DNA of 35,151 bases from contig PKXQ01000152.1 in NCBI GenBank assembly GCA_003132405.1, forward strand, positions 955-36,105, read 5' to 3'. The number at the start of each line of letters is the position of its first letter. Within the stretch, counting starts at the first letter, position 1. A program made the translations under genes and the position numbers. This DNA is from Acidobacteriaceae bacterium (GTDB lineage Bacteria > Acidobacteriota > Terriglobia > Terriglobales > Acidobacteriaceae). The notes beneath the pieces were generated by a model. That model did no database searches, had not been told where the DNA came from, and saw only the letters and a program-made list of their open reading frames with translations. Below are positions 26,312 through 33,928 of this stretch, in pieces.

Positions 26312-27589
26312 TCAGGCTCTCCGCAGGGTCAGCAGGGAGATCTCCGGAGGGACGCCAAGGCGTACGGGAAAGCCAAAAGTTCCCAGGCCGCGATTCACGT
26401 AGAGTGCAGCCTTCTGCGCGCCATTGCTCGCGGACGTAGCGGCGGCATGGCCGTTGGTTGGCATGGGCAGATGGTAGAGGCCGGCGACAAACGGCGTGAT
26501 CAGCCTTGCCGGAGTGACGCTGTGATCAACGATTTCGAACTTCACCTGGCCGCCGTGCGTGTGGCCGGCTAGGCTGAGTTCGATGCCCAGGTCGGCGGCG
26601 CGGCGGAAGGAATTTGGATTGTGCGAGAGCAAAATGTTTGGCATGTCGCGACGGATGAGCGGCTCGATCTCGCGCAACATTTGTTCTGGTGATGCGTGCT
26701 CGCCGCTGACCATGTGATCGCGCTGATAGTCGACACCCAGCAGATTGAATCGGCCTCCATTGTGTTCGACGACGGCGTTGGCGGCGCGCAGCAAGCGCAT
26801 TCCTTTTTCGCGGAAGAGGCGTTCCGCTTCGTCTTCGACGCCCGCATAAATTTCGTGATTGCCGTTGCATCCCCAGACGCCGAGCGGAGCGCGCAATCGG
26901 CTCAACTCGCTGATGCAGGCATCGAGCGGATCGCCTTCGCTCGAGACGAAGTCGCCGGTGACAAAAGAAATGTCGGGATGCAGATCATTCGCCATGGCAA
27001 CGGCGCGGGCGATTTCGCGCGGCGGCATGTAGTCGCCAATGTGTATGTCGCTCAACTGCGCGATGCGCAGACCGTCTAGCTCAGGCGGAAGATTCGCGAC
27101 CGGCACATCGACGCGCTCAACCGTGTAGCGCAAGCGTCCGGCGGCGAAACCGTAAGTCGCCGCGAGAAAGGGAAAGCCGCCAGCAACGACGGCGGCGTAT
27201 TGAAAAAAAGTTCGACGCGACGGACTGAATCCGCCCGCGACCGCTCCGGGACGAAGGCGCGCCGCGATGTTCGTGAACCACTCGATCGCTCCGACGGCGA
27301 GGAATCCAAAGACGGAAGCGACCAGCCACAAGCGGGTAAATGTCGTGAGTGTTTTGCCGAGGTGGAAGGCGCCAATGTTGAGCCGCGAGACGCCGCGGCC
27401 TAGCAGCGGATCGAGTAACGCAGCTAAAAGCACCGCGGCAAGTGCGATTAGTCCGATGTGTAGGCCAAAGCGCAAGTCGGCGCTTGAGAACGAGCCAATC
27501 CACGCCCACGCGCGCAGGAACCAGAAGCGCTGGACGGCGTAGATGGCTAGAAGAAAGAGCGCGAAGAAAAGAATGCGGGAAAGAATCAG
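26312..27589 (-). CDS. Membrane-anchored metallophosphoesterase (YkuE-like)
   Basis: A calcineurin-like phosphoesterase. The dinuclear metal motifs are all present: LSDIHIGDY, VTGDFV, GCNGNHEIYAG, LLSHNP and AGHTHGGQ. The catalytic domain follows three or four membrane segments. Just before the last of these is SPSRRTFFQYAAVVAGG, a twin-arginine-like motif, which in YkuE relatives directs the enzymatic domain across the membrane. The first conventional codon is TTG 27475. However, the open frame upstream encodes another good membrane helix (LSRILFFALFLLAIYAVQRF), and GGAG lies 7 bases before an in-frame CTG at 27589. I therefore take CTG as the probable start, giving 425 residues. It lies upstream of gyrA on the same strand but has a separate promoter context. 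Confidence 0.88.
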   Translation of the reverse strand: MILSRILFFALFLLAIYAVQRFWFLRAWAWIGSFSSADLRFGLHIGLIALAAVLLAALLDPLLGRGVSRLNIGAFHLGKTLTTFTRLWLVASVFGFLAVGAIEWFTNIAARLRPGAVAGGFSPSRRTFFQYAAVVAGGFPFLAATYGFAAGRLRYTVERVDVPVANLPPELDGLRIAQLSDIHIGDYMPPREIARAVAMANDLHPDISFVTGDFVSSEGDPLDACISELSRLRAPLGVWGCNGNHEIYAGVEDEAERLFREKGMRLLRAANAVVEHNGGRFNLLGVDYQRDHMVSGEHASPEQMLREIEPLIRRDMPNILLSHNPNSFRRAADLGIELSLAGHTHGGQVKFEIVDHSVTPARLITPFVAGLYHLPMPTNGHAAATSASNGAQKAALYVNRGLGTFGFPVRLGVPPEISLLTLRRA

Positions 27590-27779
27590 GGTATTACTCC
27601 GTTTCGACCTTATCCCAGTTAGATGCGTTCTGCGCCGAGCAAGACTCGCGGGTGAAGAATTAGGGCCGATCAGGGGCTAACACTGGCTCCGATAGTCTCA
27701 GCGAAAGGATTATCGCAATTAAAAAAGGCCGCGAGGTGAGGTCGTCAGCTCGCGGCCTGAATGTTGCGATTGCGAAATG

Positions 27780-29264
27780 CTAGTCCACAGTTATGTCTAC
27801 GCTCTGTGAAGGAATGCCGTTGGTCACCACGACGATCGTGCTCGCACCGGTTTCGATGCCGGCAGGAACGTTGAAGTGAGTGGTCTGGAGCGCTGCCGAT
27901 TGCATGGCATAGCTCGAGGGGTTGTGCGTCTTGCAATAGAACACGTGGTTGGTCTGGAGGTTGGTGATGCGAACCAGCGCATAGTTGGTGTAAGGCTGGT
28001 AGTCGTCGCCATAGGCTCCTCCCGCAGATACGCCGGCGAACCGATAACCCGAAACCACGTAGCTCTTGGCATGGGTCAAAGTCTTTGCGACCTTGGTGAT
28101 TTGCGGGGCCCATGCTGTGTTGTAGGTTCCGGCGGAATTGAAGAGCTCGATCTTCCTGCTGTAATCCGCGAACAGAATCTGTCCGGTGGGAAGTACCAGC
28201 AGGTGGCCGTAGAAAGACGAATCGTTCTTAGCATTCGGCGGATTCACGGTCGCTGTGAGGTTCGTTCCATCCCACTCATAGAAGGCGGAGGGAGTAGATC
28301 CATAACCGGGGCTGGCCATGACCAGAACGTTTCCGTTGATCTCGATCGACGCCGGACCATCTGCGACGTTGTATTGACCGGGGAAGGTCGGGCCAGGGGT
28401 CCAGGTACCGGTCGCCGTGTCGTAGACGGAAGTGTTGCCGGCGCCGCAGGTGTTGGCTCCGGTGGCAAAGACCGTGCCGTCTGGCCGCAACACTGCCGGA
28501 CCTAGCTCGTAGGTGGCTTTGCTCTCAATTCCGCAGTGCGAATCCCAGAGTTGAACGCCCGTGCTGCCGGCGCTCGACCAGGTCTCGGTGGTGGGATTGT
28601 AGAGTTCGGAATTCATGCCGGTGGCGTCGTATTGAAACACGTAAGCATCAACCGACAAAACTTCGCCGCTCGGAAGGAGGTTGAAGCCTTCTTCGTCGAA
28701 CACGTCGAATTTTCCGTTGCCACTAAATGCCGTCCATGTAAATTTGGTGGGATTGAAGTAGGCAAACTGCGTGGTGCAGCAGTTGGCTTGCATGTCGACG
28801 CCGTTATTGAGGATTACGTTTTGGGCGTCGCCAATGCTGGTCCAGCCGGTGGGCGGATTGATCTTCTTCCACTTGTTCGTAACCGGATTGTAGAGCGCGC
28901 CCATGTTTGTCCAGACAGGGTTCAGGTCGCTGTATTCGCCACCCTCGACGAGCAACTCACCGTTGGGCAACACGGCCGAGCCGAAGAAAAGCGGAGAGTA
29001 AAAGGGAATCGGCGCCAGCGTTGTCCACGTGCCATTGACATAGCTGCCATTGATATCTGGGGTCAGTTTGTACCATGCATCGGTGGAGCTTTGCTCCTGA
29101 TGAACCATGACGGTGCCGTCGGTGAGCAGAAAAGATGCGCCGGCGCCGCTGCCCGGATATGAGGCTGCGACAGGCGTCCAACTCTGGCCATTGGCAAGGG
29201 CAGCCAGCAGGCAGAGGAAAATGGCGGTTCCCGCGAGCGAGCGGGAGACGGAAAACTTCAACAT
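27780..29264 (-). CDS. Secreted kelch-repeat / galactose-oxidase-like beta-propeller protein
   Basis: A 494-residue exported protein. The signal peptide is residues 1-26 (LKFSVSRSLAGTAIFLCLLAALANGQ). The body is a beta-propeller with kelch-type blades, each pairing PNGELLVEGG- or RPDGTVFATGA-like strands with LYNPVTNKWKKI- or VYDTATGTWTPG-like ones. The C-terminal 110 residues form an Ig-like domain (SYVVSGYRFAGVSAGGAYGDDYQPYTNYALVRITN). Paired cysteines (NCC, HCG, NTC) suggest disulphides. The galactose-oxidase Tyr/His copper ligands could not be mapped, so catalytic activity is unproven. The frame runs back to 29468, but ATG 29264 has AGGAGG 5 bases upstream and a signal peptide directly after it. 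It is preceded by the arg operon end. Confidence 0.88.
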   Translation of the reverse strand: MLKFSVSRSLAGTAIFLCLLAALANGQSWTPVAASYPGSGAGASFLLTDGTVMVHQEQSSTDAWYKLTPDINGSYVNGTWTTLAPIPFYSPLFFGSAVLPNGELLVEGGEYSDLNPVWTNMGALYNPVTNKWKKINPPTGWTSIGDAQNVILNNGVDMQANCCTTQFAYFNPTKFTWTAFSGNGKFDVFDEEGFNLLPSGEVLSVDAYVFQYDATGMNSELYNPTTETWSSAGSTGVQLWDSHCGIESKATYELGPAVLRPDGTVFATGANTCGAGNTSVYDTATGTWTPGPTFPGQYNVADGPASIEINGNVLVMASPGYGSTPSAFYEWDGTNLTATVNPPNAKNDSSFYGHLLVLPTGQILFADYSRKIELFNSAGTYNTAWAPQITKVAKTLTHAKSYVVSGYRFAGVSAGGAYGDDYQPYTNYALVRITNLQTNHVFYCKTHNPSSYAMQSAALQTTHFNVPAGIETGASTIVVVTNGIPSQSVDITVD

Positions 29265-29362
29265 GTACTCCTCCTGGTAATCTTTCTTTTTTCTTGGCCC
29301 GCCTAACGGCGGTTGCAGATAGGGCCCGAACCCGGGGAAGAAAAGCGTAAGGGCTGCGTGCA

Positions 29363-29392
29363 ATTGTAGGGGTGAAGGCACCCGATTGAAAA
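29363..29392 (-). promoter_or_regulatory. Possible promoter for the kelch-like gene
   Basis: On the minus strand TTTTCA (29387-29392) and TACAAT (29363-29368) are 18 bases apart. They match 4 of 6 and 5 of 6 consensus bases and lie about 100 bases before the ATG. This is plausible only; the region also holds the arg-operon 3' hairpins. Confidence 0.35.
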
Positions 29393-29418
29393 GAAAATAA
29401 CGCGCAGTGAATTCAATG

Positions 29419-29456
29419 CCGCAAATAATTGCGGACAAGTACCAAAAAAAAGGTAC
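29419..29456 (-). terminator. Two hairpins after argH
   Basis: After the argH stop the transcript would meet GTACC/GGTAC (29439-29443 and 29452-29456) enclosing a run of eight A on the plus strand, that is T8 in the loop on the coding strand. Next comes CCGCAA/TTGCGG (29419-29424 and 29429-29434) over a 4-base loop. Together they are the best candidates for the end of the arg operon. Confidence 0.4.
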
Positions 29457-29480
29457 ATGACAATTCACAGAAAAGTATGG

Positions 29481-30887
29481 CTAGCGCGCGGCGAGCGATT
29501 CCTGCGAGCGCAGCATGGCAAGGCGTTCCCTTGCGTTTTGCAGCGCGCGCTTGACGTGCCGAGGCGCGGTGCCTCCGGGGACGTCGTGGAGGGCGAGAAC
29601 TTCAGTGAGGCCGAGGGAGGCGTGGAAGGACGCGTCAAAGCTGGCGTGGATCGCTTGCAGATCGGCGAGTGGAAGTTTTTGCAAATCGCATCCGCGCTCG
29701 ACCGCGAGAGCGACAGCTTTGCCAACGGCTTCGTGGGCGAGGCGCGAGGGGACTCCGCGCTCGACGAGGTATGCGGCGGCGGCCCACGCATTCATGAAGC
29801 CGGTTTGCGCCGCCGCGCTCATTTTCGTCTCGTTAAATTCGACGCTGTTCATGAATCCGGTGACTAGCGGCAACATGCCGAGGATCGTGTCGGAGGCGTC
29901 GAAGAGTGCTTCCTGCGTCTCTTGTAGATCTTTGTTATAGGCGAGCGGTAAGCCCTTCATCAGAGTGTGCAGCGTGGTGGCGCAGCCCGTGACGCGCGCC
30001 GCTTTGCCGCGCACCAGTTCGAGCAAGTCGGGATTTTTTTTCTGCGGCATGGCGCTGCTGCCGGTGGAATAAGCCTCGGGCAACTCGACGAATCCGTAGG
30101 CGGAGGTTGAGAAGAGAATCATCTCCTCCGCCCAACGGCTTAGGTGAAGCGCGAGGAGCGAGAGCGCGTCGACGAATTCGATGGCGAAGTCGCGATCACT
30201 CGTGGCGTCGATGCTGTTTGGTGTGGGGCCGTCGAATCCGAGTTCAGCGGCCATCGCCTGACGATTAATGGTGAGCGTGGCTCCTGCGACGGCGCCTGAG
30301 CCTAGCGGGCATAGATTTGCGCGCTTGCGACAGTCGGCCAGGCGAGTGGCATCGCGCAAAAACATTTCCACGTAGGCGAGTAGCCAGTGCGCGACGAGGA
30401 CGGGTTCTGCTGGTTGCAGATGCGTGTAGGACGGCATCGCTGCACCGCCCGCTGCGTCGGCATGCGCGAGAATCGCTTCGATCCAATCGGCAATCAGAGT
30501 ATGTAAGGTGTCGATGCTGTGGCGGACGAAAAGACGAAGGTCAGTTGCGATCTGTTCGTTGCGGCTGCGGCCAGTGTGCAGTTTGTAGCCAGTAGCGCCA
30601 ATCAGCGCGGCGAGTTGCTTTTCGACGAAGTGATGGACGTCTTCGGCTTCGGAATCGTTGAGAAATTCGGGCGAGGATTCGGCGCGGCGGCCAATCTCGG
30701 CGAGGGCTTTTAATATTTCAGAAAGTTCTTCGGAGGAAAGCACTCCCGCGTGTTCCAGAGCGTTGGCGTGGGCGCGGCTGGCGGCGAGTTCGAAGGGGAG
30801 CAGGCGTTGGTCGTAAGGGAACGACCGCTGCCATTTTTCGAATTCGGGGTCAAGCGGTTGGCGGAAGCGGCCAGACCACATTTTCAC
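29481..30887 (-). CDS. argH: Argininosuccinate lyase
   Basis: Splits argininosuccinate into arginine and fumarate, the last step of arginine synthesis. The 468-residue length is normal. MKMWSGRFRQPLDPEFEKWQRSFPYDQRL is the standard N-terminus, YKLHTGRSRNEQIATDLRLF and SYTHLQPAEPVLVAHWLL carry conserved fumarase-superfamily regions, and STGSSAMPQKKNPDLLELVRGK is the signature loop with the catalytic Ser. The annotated start is GTG 30887; ATG 30881, two codons in, is equally possible. It is the last gene of argR-F-G-H and is separated from argG by a palindromic repeat element. Confidence 0.97.
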   Translation of the reverse strand: MKMWSGRFRQPLDPEFEKWQRSFPYDQRLLPFELAASRAHANALEHAGVLSSEELSEILKALAEIGRRAESSPEFLNDSEAEDVHHFVEKQLAALIGATGYKLHTGRSRNEQIATDLRLFVRHSIDTLHTLIADWIEAILAHADAAGGAAMPSYTHLQPAEPVLVAHWLLAYVEMFLRDATRLADCRKRANLCPLGSGAVAGATLTINRQAMAAELGFDGPTPNSIDATSDRDFAIEFVDALSLLALHLSRWAEEMILFSTSAYGFVELPEAYSTGSSAMPQKKNPDLLELVRGKAARVTGCATTLHTLMKGLPLAYNKDLQETQEALFDASDTILGMLPLVTGFMNSVEFNETKMSAAAQTGFMNAWAAAAYLVERGVPSRLAHEAVGKAVALAVERGCDLQKLPLADLQAIHASFDASFHASLGLTEVLALHDVPGGTAPRHVKRALQNARERLAMLRSQESLAAR

Positions 30888-30893
30888 GCGCGA

Positions 30894-30958
30894 CCTCAGG
30901 GGCTAAAGCCCCAATGAAACTGACACCTTTACCGCAGCGCTGAAGCGCTGCGCCACCC
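30894..30958. repeat. Double-palindrome element between argG and argH
   Basis: GGGGCTAAAGCCCC (30899-30912) and GCAGCGCT/AGCGCTGC (30934-30941 and 30944-30951) are two perfect dyads 21 bases apart. They fill most of the 84-base gap inside the arg operon. From memory, similar GGGGCTAAAGCCCC...GCAGCGCT pairs recur in acidobacterial intergenic regions. In RNA they would form two hairpins between the coding regions. Confidence 0.7.
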
Positions 30959-30971
30959 AAAATCAACACCT

Positions 30972-32195
30972 TCACTGCGCGACCTCTACCTTTGTCTTCG
31001 CATGCGTTTGGGCACGGCAACGGGAAGGCAATCCGAGAATGCGTATGAAGCCTTCCGCATCTTTCTGATCGTAGCTTTCGCCCATGGTGAACGAGGACAG
31101 ATCGGTGCGATAGAGCGAAAAATCCGACTTGCGGCTGACGATGCTGACATTGCCTTTATAGAGCGAGAGCGTCACCGAGCCGGTCAGATTCTGTTGCGTG
31201 GTATCGAAGAATGCGTCGAGCGCCTCGCGCAACGGTGTGAACCACAGGCCGAAGTAAACGAGCTCGGCATATTTGAGTCCGACGTGTTGCTTGAAGTGCA
31301 GCAGGTCGCGATCGAGACAGAGCGCTTCAAGTTCGTTGTGAGCGGCAAGAAGCAACGTGCCTCCGGGAGTTTCATAGCAGCCGCGCGACTTGATGCCGAC
31401 GAATCGATTCTCGACCAGGTCGATGCGGCCAACGGCATTGCGCCCGCCAATTTCGTTGAGCAATTCGACTAGCGAGACGGGATCCAGAGTTTGGCCGCCG
31501 ACCGATACGGGCACGCCTTTTTCGAATCCGATTTCTACCTGCTCTTCTTTATCGGGCGCGTCTTGCGGCGACTTGGTCAGCTGCCACGTGCTATCAAAAG
31601 GCGCGTTGCCGGCGTCTTCCAGTTCTCCGCCTTCGTGGCTGGTGTGCCACAGATTGCGATCGCGGCTGTGAATTTTCTCGCGACTCGCGGTTACGGAGAT
31701 GCCGCGCTTCTCGGCGTAGTCGAGACAATCCTCGCGCGACTTCAGATCCCACTCACGCCATGGTGCAACGACTTTCAACTCCGGAGCTAGCGCCTGATAC
31801 GCCATCTCGAAGCGTACCTGGTCGTTGCCTTTGCCGGTGCATCCGTGGCTGACCGCGGTTGCTCCTTCGCGTATAGCGACTTCGACCTGATGTTTTGCGA
31901 TGACGGGACGAGCGAGTGATGTGCCGAGCAAATATTTATTTTCGTAGACCGCACCAGCTTTTAGCGCCGGCCATACATAGCCTGTAAGAAATTCTTCACG
32001 CAGGTCTTCTACTACTACCTTGCTGGCTCCGGTCTTGTAGGCCTTATTGATGACGGCTTCGACGTCGTCTCCCTGGCCTACGTCGGCAACCATAGCGATA
32101 ACTTCGTAGGCGTAATTCTCTTTTAACCAAGGAATGATGATTGAGGTATCAAGTCCGCCAGAGTAGGCGAGAACAATTTTTTCTTCTTTAGGCAT
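30972..32195 (-). CDS. argG: Argininosuccinate synthase
   Basis: Joins citrulline and aspartate with ATP to give argininosuccinate. The 407 residues begin with IVLAYSGGLDTSIIIPWLKE, the N-type ATP pyrophosphatase P-loop. ATAVSHGCTGKGNDQVRFE and YAEKRGISVTASREKIHSRDRNLWHTSHEGGELED are conserved substrate-binding stretches. The Thr/Ser-rich end (FDTTQQNLTGSVTLSLYKGNVSIVSRKS) carries the oligomerisation region. The ATG overlaps the argF end by 8 bases, so translation is probably coupled; GGAGCG precedes it. The final 15 residues (RAQTHAKTKVEVAQ) are a short polar tail. Confidence 0.97.
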   Translation of the reverse strand: MPKEEKIVLAYSGGLDTSIIIPWLKENYAYEVIAMVADVGQGDDVEAVINKAYKTGASKVVVEDLREEFLTGYVWPALKAGAVYENKYLLGTSLARPVIAKHQVEVAIREGATAVSHGCTGKGNDQVRFEMAYQALAPELKVVAPWREWDLKSREDCLDYAEKRGISVTASREKIHSRDRNLWHTSHEGGELEDAGNAPFDSTWQLTKSPQDAPDKEEQVEIGFEKGVPVSVGGQTLDPVSLVELLNEIGGRNAVGRIDLVENRFVGIKSRGCYETPGGTLLLAAHNELEALCLDRDLLHFKQHVGLKYAELVYFGLWFTPLREALDAFFDTTQQNLTGSVTLSLYKGNVSIVSRKSDFSLYRTDLSSFTMGESYDQKDAEGFIRILGLPSRCRAQTHAKTKVEVAQ

Positions 32196-33219
32196 GCGCG
32201 CTCCGAACCGGGAAGCGGCCTACGCCGCTGCCCAATAACCATACGAGTATAGCTTTCTGGATGTGCAGACGATTCTCCGCCTGATCGAAAACGACCGAGT
32301 TCAGCGAATCGATGACCTGGTCGGTAACTTCCTGCCCGCGGTGTGCGGGCAGACAATGCATAAAACGCGCGTGCGGCTTGGCGAGTTGCATGAGCGAAGC
32401 ATTCACCTGATAGGGCGCGAAAATCGCGGCGCGATCTTCCGCCTCTTGCTCGTGCCCCATGCTGGCCCACGCATCGGTGTAAACGGCGTCGGCTCCCGCA
32501 ACGGCCTTGCGCGGGTCGGTCATGATACGCAGCGTGGCTTTGGTCTCTTCGGCAATGGCCTTGGCCATGGTGACGATGACTGGGTTGAGCGTGTAGCCCT
32601 CCGGCGTTGCAATGGAAACTTTTGCGCCGACCGACGCACCGGCGAGCAGCAGCGAGTGCGCCATGTTGTTGCCGTCGCCGACGTAGGCGAAATGAAGTTT
32701 CTTGAGATCGCCGAAATGCTCTTGCAGGGTGAAGAAGTCAGCGAGCGCCTGGCAGGGATGCTCGAGTTCACTGAGCGCGTTGATCACCGGCACACTGGCG
32801 TAAGTTGCCATTTCTTCGACCTCGGCGTGGCTGAAAGTGCGCAGCACGATAAGGTCGATCCAGCGCTCGAGATTGTGAGCGATGTCGTAGAGCGATTCGC
32901 GCGCGTTGAGACGGCTGGCCGTCTGGTCGACGAAGAAAGTGCTGCCGCCGAGGCTATCCATGCCCGCTTCGAAGGTGAGCCGGGTGCGCAGCGAAGGCTT
33001 CTCGAAAAACATCACCATCTGCTTGCCAGAGAGTACGCCGCGGAAATCCGCTGGACGCTGCTTGAGCATGGCGGTGAGGTTGAAAAGCTCGAGGATCTCC
33101 GCAGGGGCGAGATCGTGGATGGAGACCAGATCGCGCGGCGCTAGAGGCTCGGTCAAAATCTGCGGCGACTTCGTTTTCGATAGGCTCAATGGTGTGGCAG
33201 GCTCAGTTCTCATGTGCAT
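32188..33219 (-). CDS. argF: Ornithine carbamoyltransferase
   Basis: Makes citrulline from ornithine and carbamoyl phosphate. The 343-residue protein has the carbamoyl-phosphate loop as KPSLRTRLTFE (SxRTR), then HPCQALADFFTLQE, AYVGDGNNMAHSLLLAGA for ornithine and domain closure, DAVYTDAWASMGHEQE, and the catalytic Cys loop FMHCLPAHRGQEVTD. These fit an ornithine enzyme better than an aspartate one, although an N-acetylornithine substrate cannot be wholly excluded by eye. The N-terminal 25 residues are extra and polar. The ATG at 33219 has GGAG about 11 bases upstream; the third codon is also ATG. It lies 45 bases after argR. Confidence 0.95.
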   Translation of the reverse strand: MHMRTEPATPLSLSKTKSPQILTEPLAPRDLVSIHDLAPAEILELFNLTAMLKQRPADFRGVLSGKQMVMFFEKPSLRTRLTFEAGMDSLGGSTFFVDQTASRLNARESLYDIAHNLERWIDLIVLRTFSHAEVEEMATYASVPVINALSELEHPCQALADFFTLQEHFGDLKKLHFAYVGDGNNMAHSLLLAGASVGAKVSIATPEGYTLNPVIVTMAKAIAEETKATLRIMTDPRKAVAGADAVYTDAWASMGHEQEAEDRAAIFAPYQVNASLMQLAKPHARFMHCLPAHRGQEVTDQVIDSLNSVVFDQAENRLHIQKAILVWLLGSGVGRFPVRSAHA

Positions 33220-33264
33220 TTCATAACTCCGTGAAACTGGTCTTAAGTTCCTGGCAGCTGCTTT

Positions 33265-33705
33265 CTACGACAACTCGCTAATATGTTTCGCTAACGCTTG
33301 CGCTTTCTTGTTGTCGGTGGCGATTACCAGCACGGTGTCGTCGCCGGCGATCGTGCCGACTACTTCAGGCCAGTGCGAGGCGTCGAGCGCGGCGGCCACG
33401 GGCTGCGCGCTGCCGACTGTGGTTTTCACCACCAGCAAGTTCTGTGCCTGGCGGATCTCGAGCACAAATTGGCGTGCCAGATGCATCACTGAAGGCAAAA
33501 CACTGTCCGAGCCAGAGCCGTTACCGGCGCGGCGATATCCGTCCGAACCTTTGACCAGCTTCAGTTCGCGAATGTCCCGCGACAGTGTGGCCTGGCCGAC
33601 GTCGAAGCCCTTGCGCTCCAACCTCTGCTGGAGCGAGTCCTGGCTCTCGACGGGGCCTTCATCGAGGAGGTCGAGAATCGCTTTGTGCCGGACTGTTTTC
33701 GACAT
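33265..33705 (-). CDS. argR: Arginine repressor
   Basis: Arginine-responsive DNA-binding repressor; family members act as hexamers. The N-terminal winged helix (KAILDLLDEGPVESQDSLQQRL, then QATLSRDIRELKLVK) includes the recognition segment SRDIREL. The C-terminal core has the arginine-binding motif GTIAGDDTVLVIATDN. A Ser/Gly-rich linker (RRAGNGSGSDSVLP) joins them. The 146-residue length is typical. The ATG at 33705 has no Shine-Dalgarno, and the predicted leader is under 20 bases. Two ARG boxes overlap its own promoter and start codon, so autoregulation of the whole argRFGH transcript is expected. argC, argJ, argB and argD are not in the window. Confidence 0.96.
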   Translation of the reverse strand: MSKTVRHKAILDLLDEGPVESQDSLQQRLERKGFDVGQATLSRDIRELKLVKGSDGYRRAGNGSGSDSVLPSVMHLARQFVLEIRQAQNLLVVKTTVGSAQPVAAALDASHWPEVVGTIAGDDTVLVIATDNKKAQALAKHISELS

Positions 33706-33740
33706 GAATAAAAATGCAAGTCAATGCATAAGTATCCATT
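33703..33740. promoter_or_regulatory. Tandem ARG boxes (ArgR operator)
   Basis: Two 18-bp sites lie 2 bp apart. CATGAATAAAAATGCAAG (33703-33720) agrees at every position with the B. subtilis AhrC box as I recall it. AATGCATAAGTATCCATT (33723-33740) matches the E. coli consensus AATGAATAATTATTCATT at 15 of 18 positions. Paired boxes at this spacing are the classic ArgR-hexamer operator. Box 1 runs into the argR start codon; box 2 covers the -10. Confidence 0.85.
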
Positions 33741-33760
33741 GTTGAGCGCCGGCGTGTCAA
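33731..33760 (-). promoter_or_regulatory. argRFGH promoter
   Basis: On the minus strand a perfect -35 TTGACA (33755-33760) and a -10 GATACT (33731-33736) are 18 bases apart. Transcription should start near 33724, between the two ARG boxes, so bound ArgR would block polymerase directly. Confidence 0.75.
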
Positions 33761-33838
33761 GCGGGAATTCCAGTGGCGATTACTAGTAGCGCTGACTTTA
33801 TGCGGTCTCGACGGAGGGGACCAGCTTGCGGGATCTCA

Positions 33839-33878
33839 GCCGTTTCCATGCCTAAAACGGCGGGCGAGGACGCCCACC
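33839..33878. repeat. Two adjacent hairpins between the NG(V/I)PPS protein gene and argR
   Basis: GCCGTTT (33839-33845) pairs with AAACGGC (33855-33861). Overlapping its end, GGCGGGCG (33859-33866) pairs with CGCCCACC (33871-33878) with one mismatch over AGGA. They lie in the 188-base stretch upstream of the argR promoter, which otherwise shows no gene. Confidence 0.5.
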
Positions 33879-33928
33879 GGACAGCCCCGGGACGGCGGCG
33901 CTATTCTCGGTAAACTCTGGTCTCCTAC

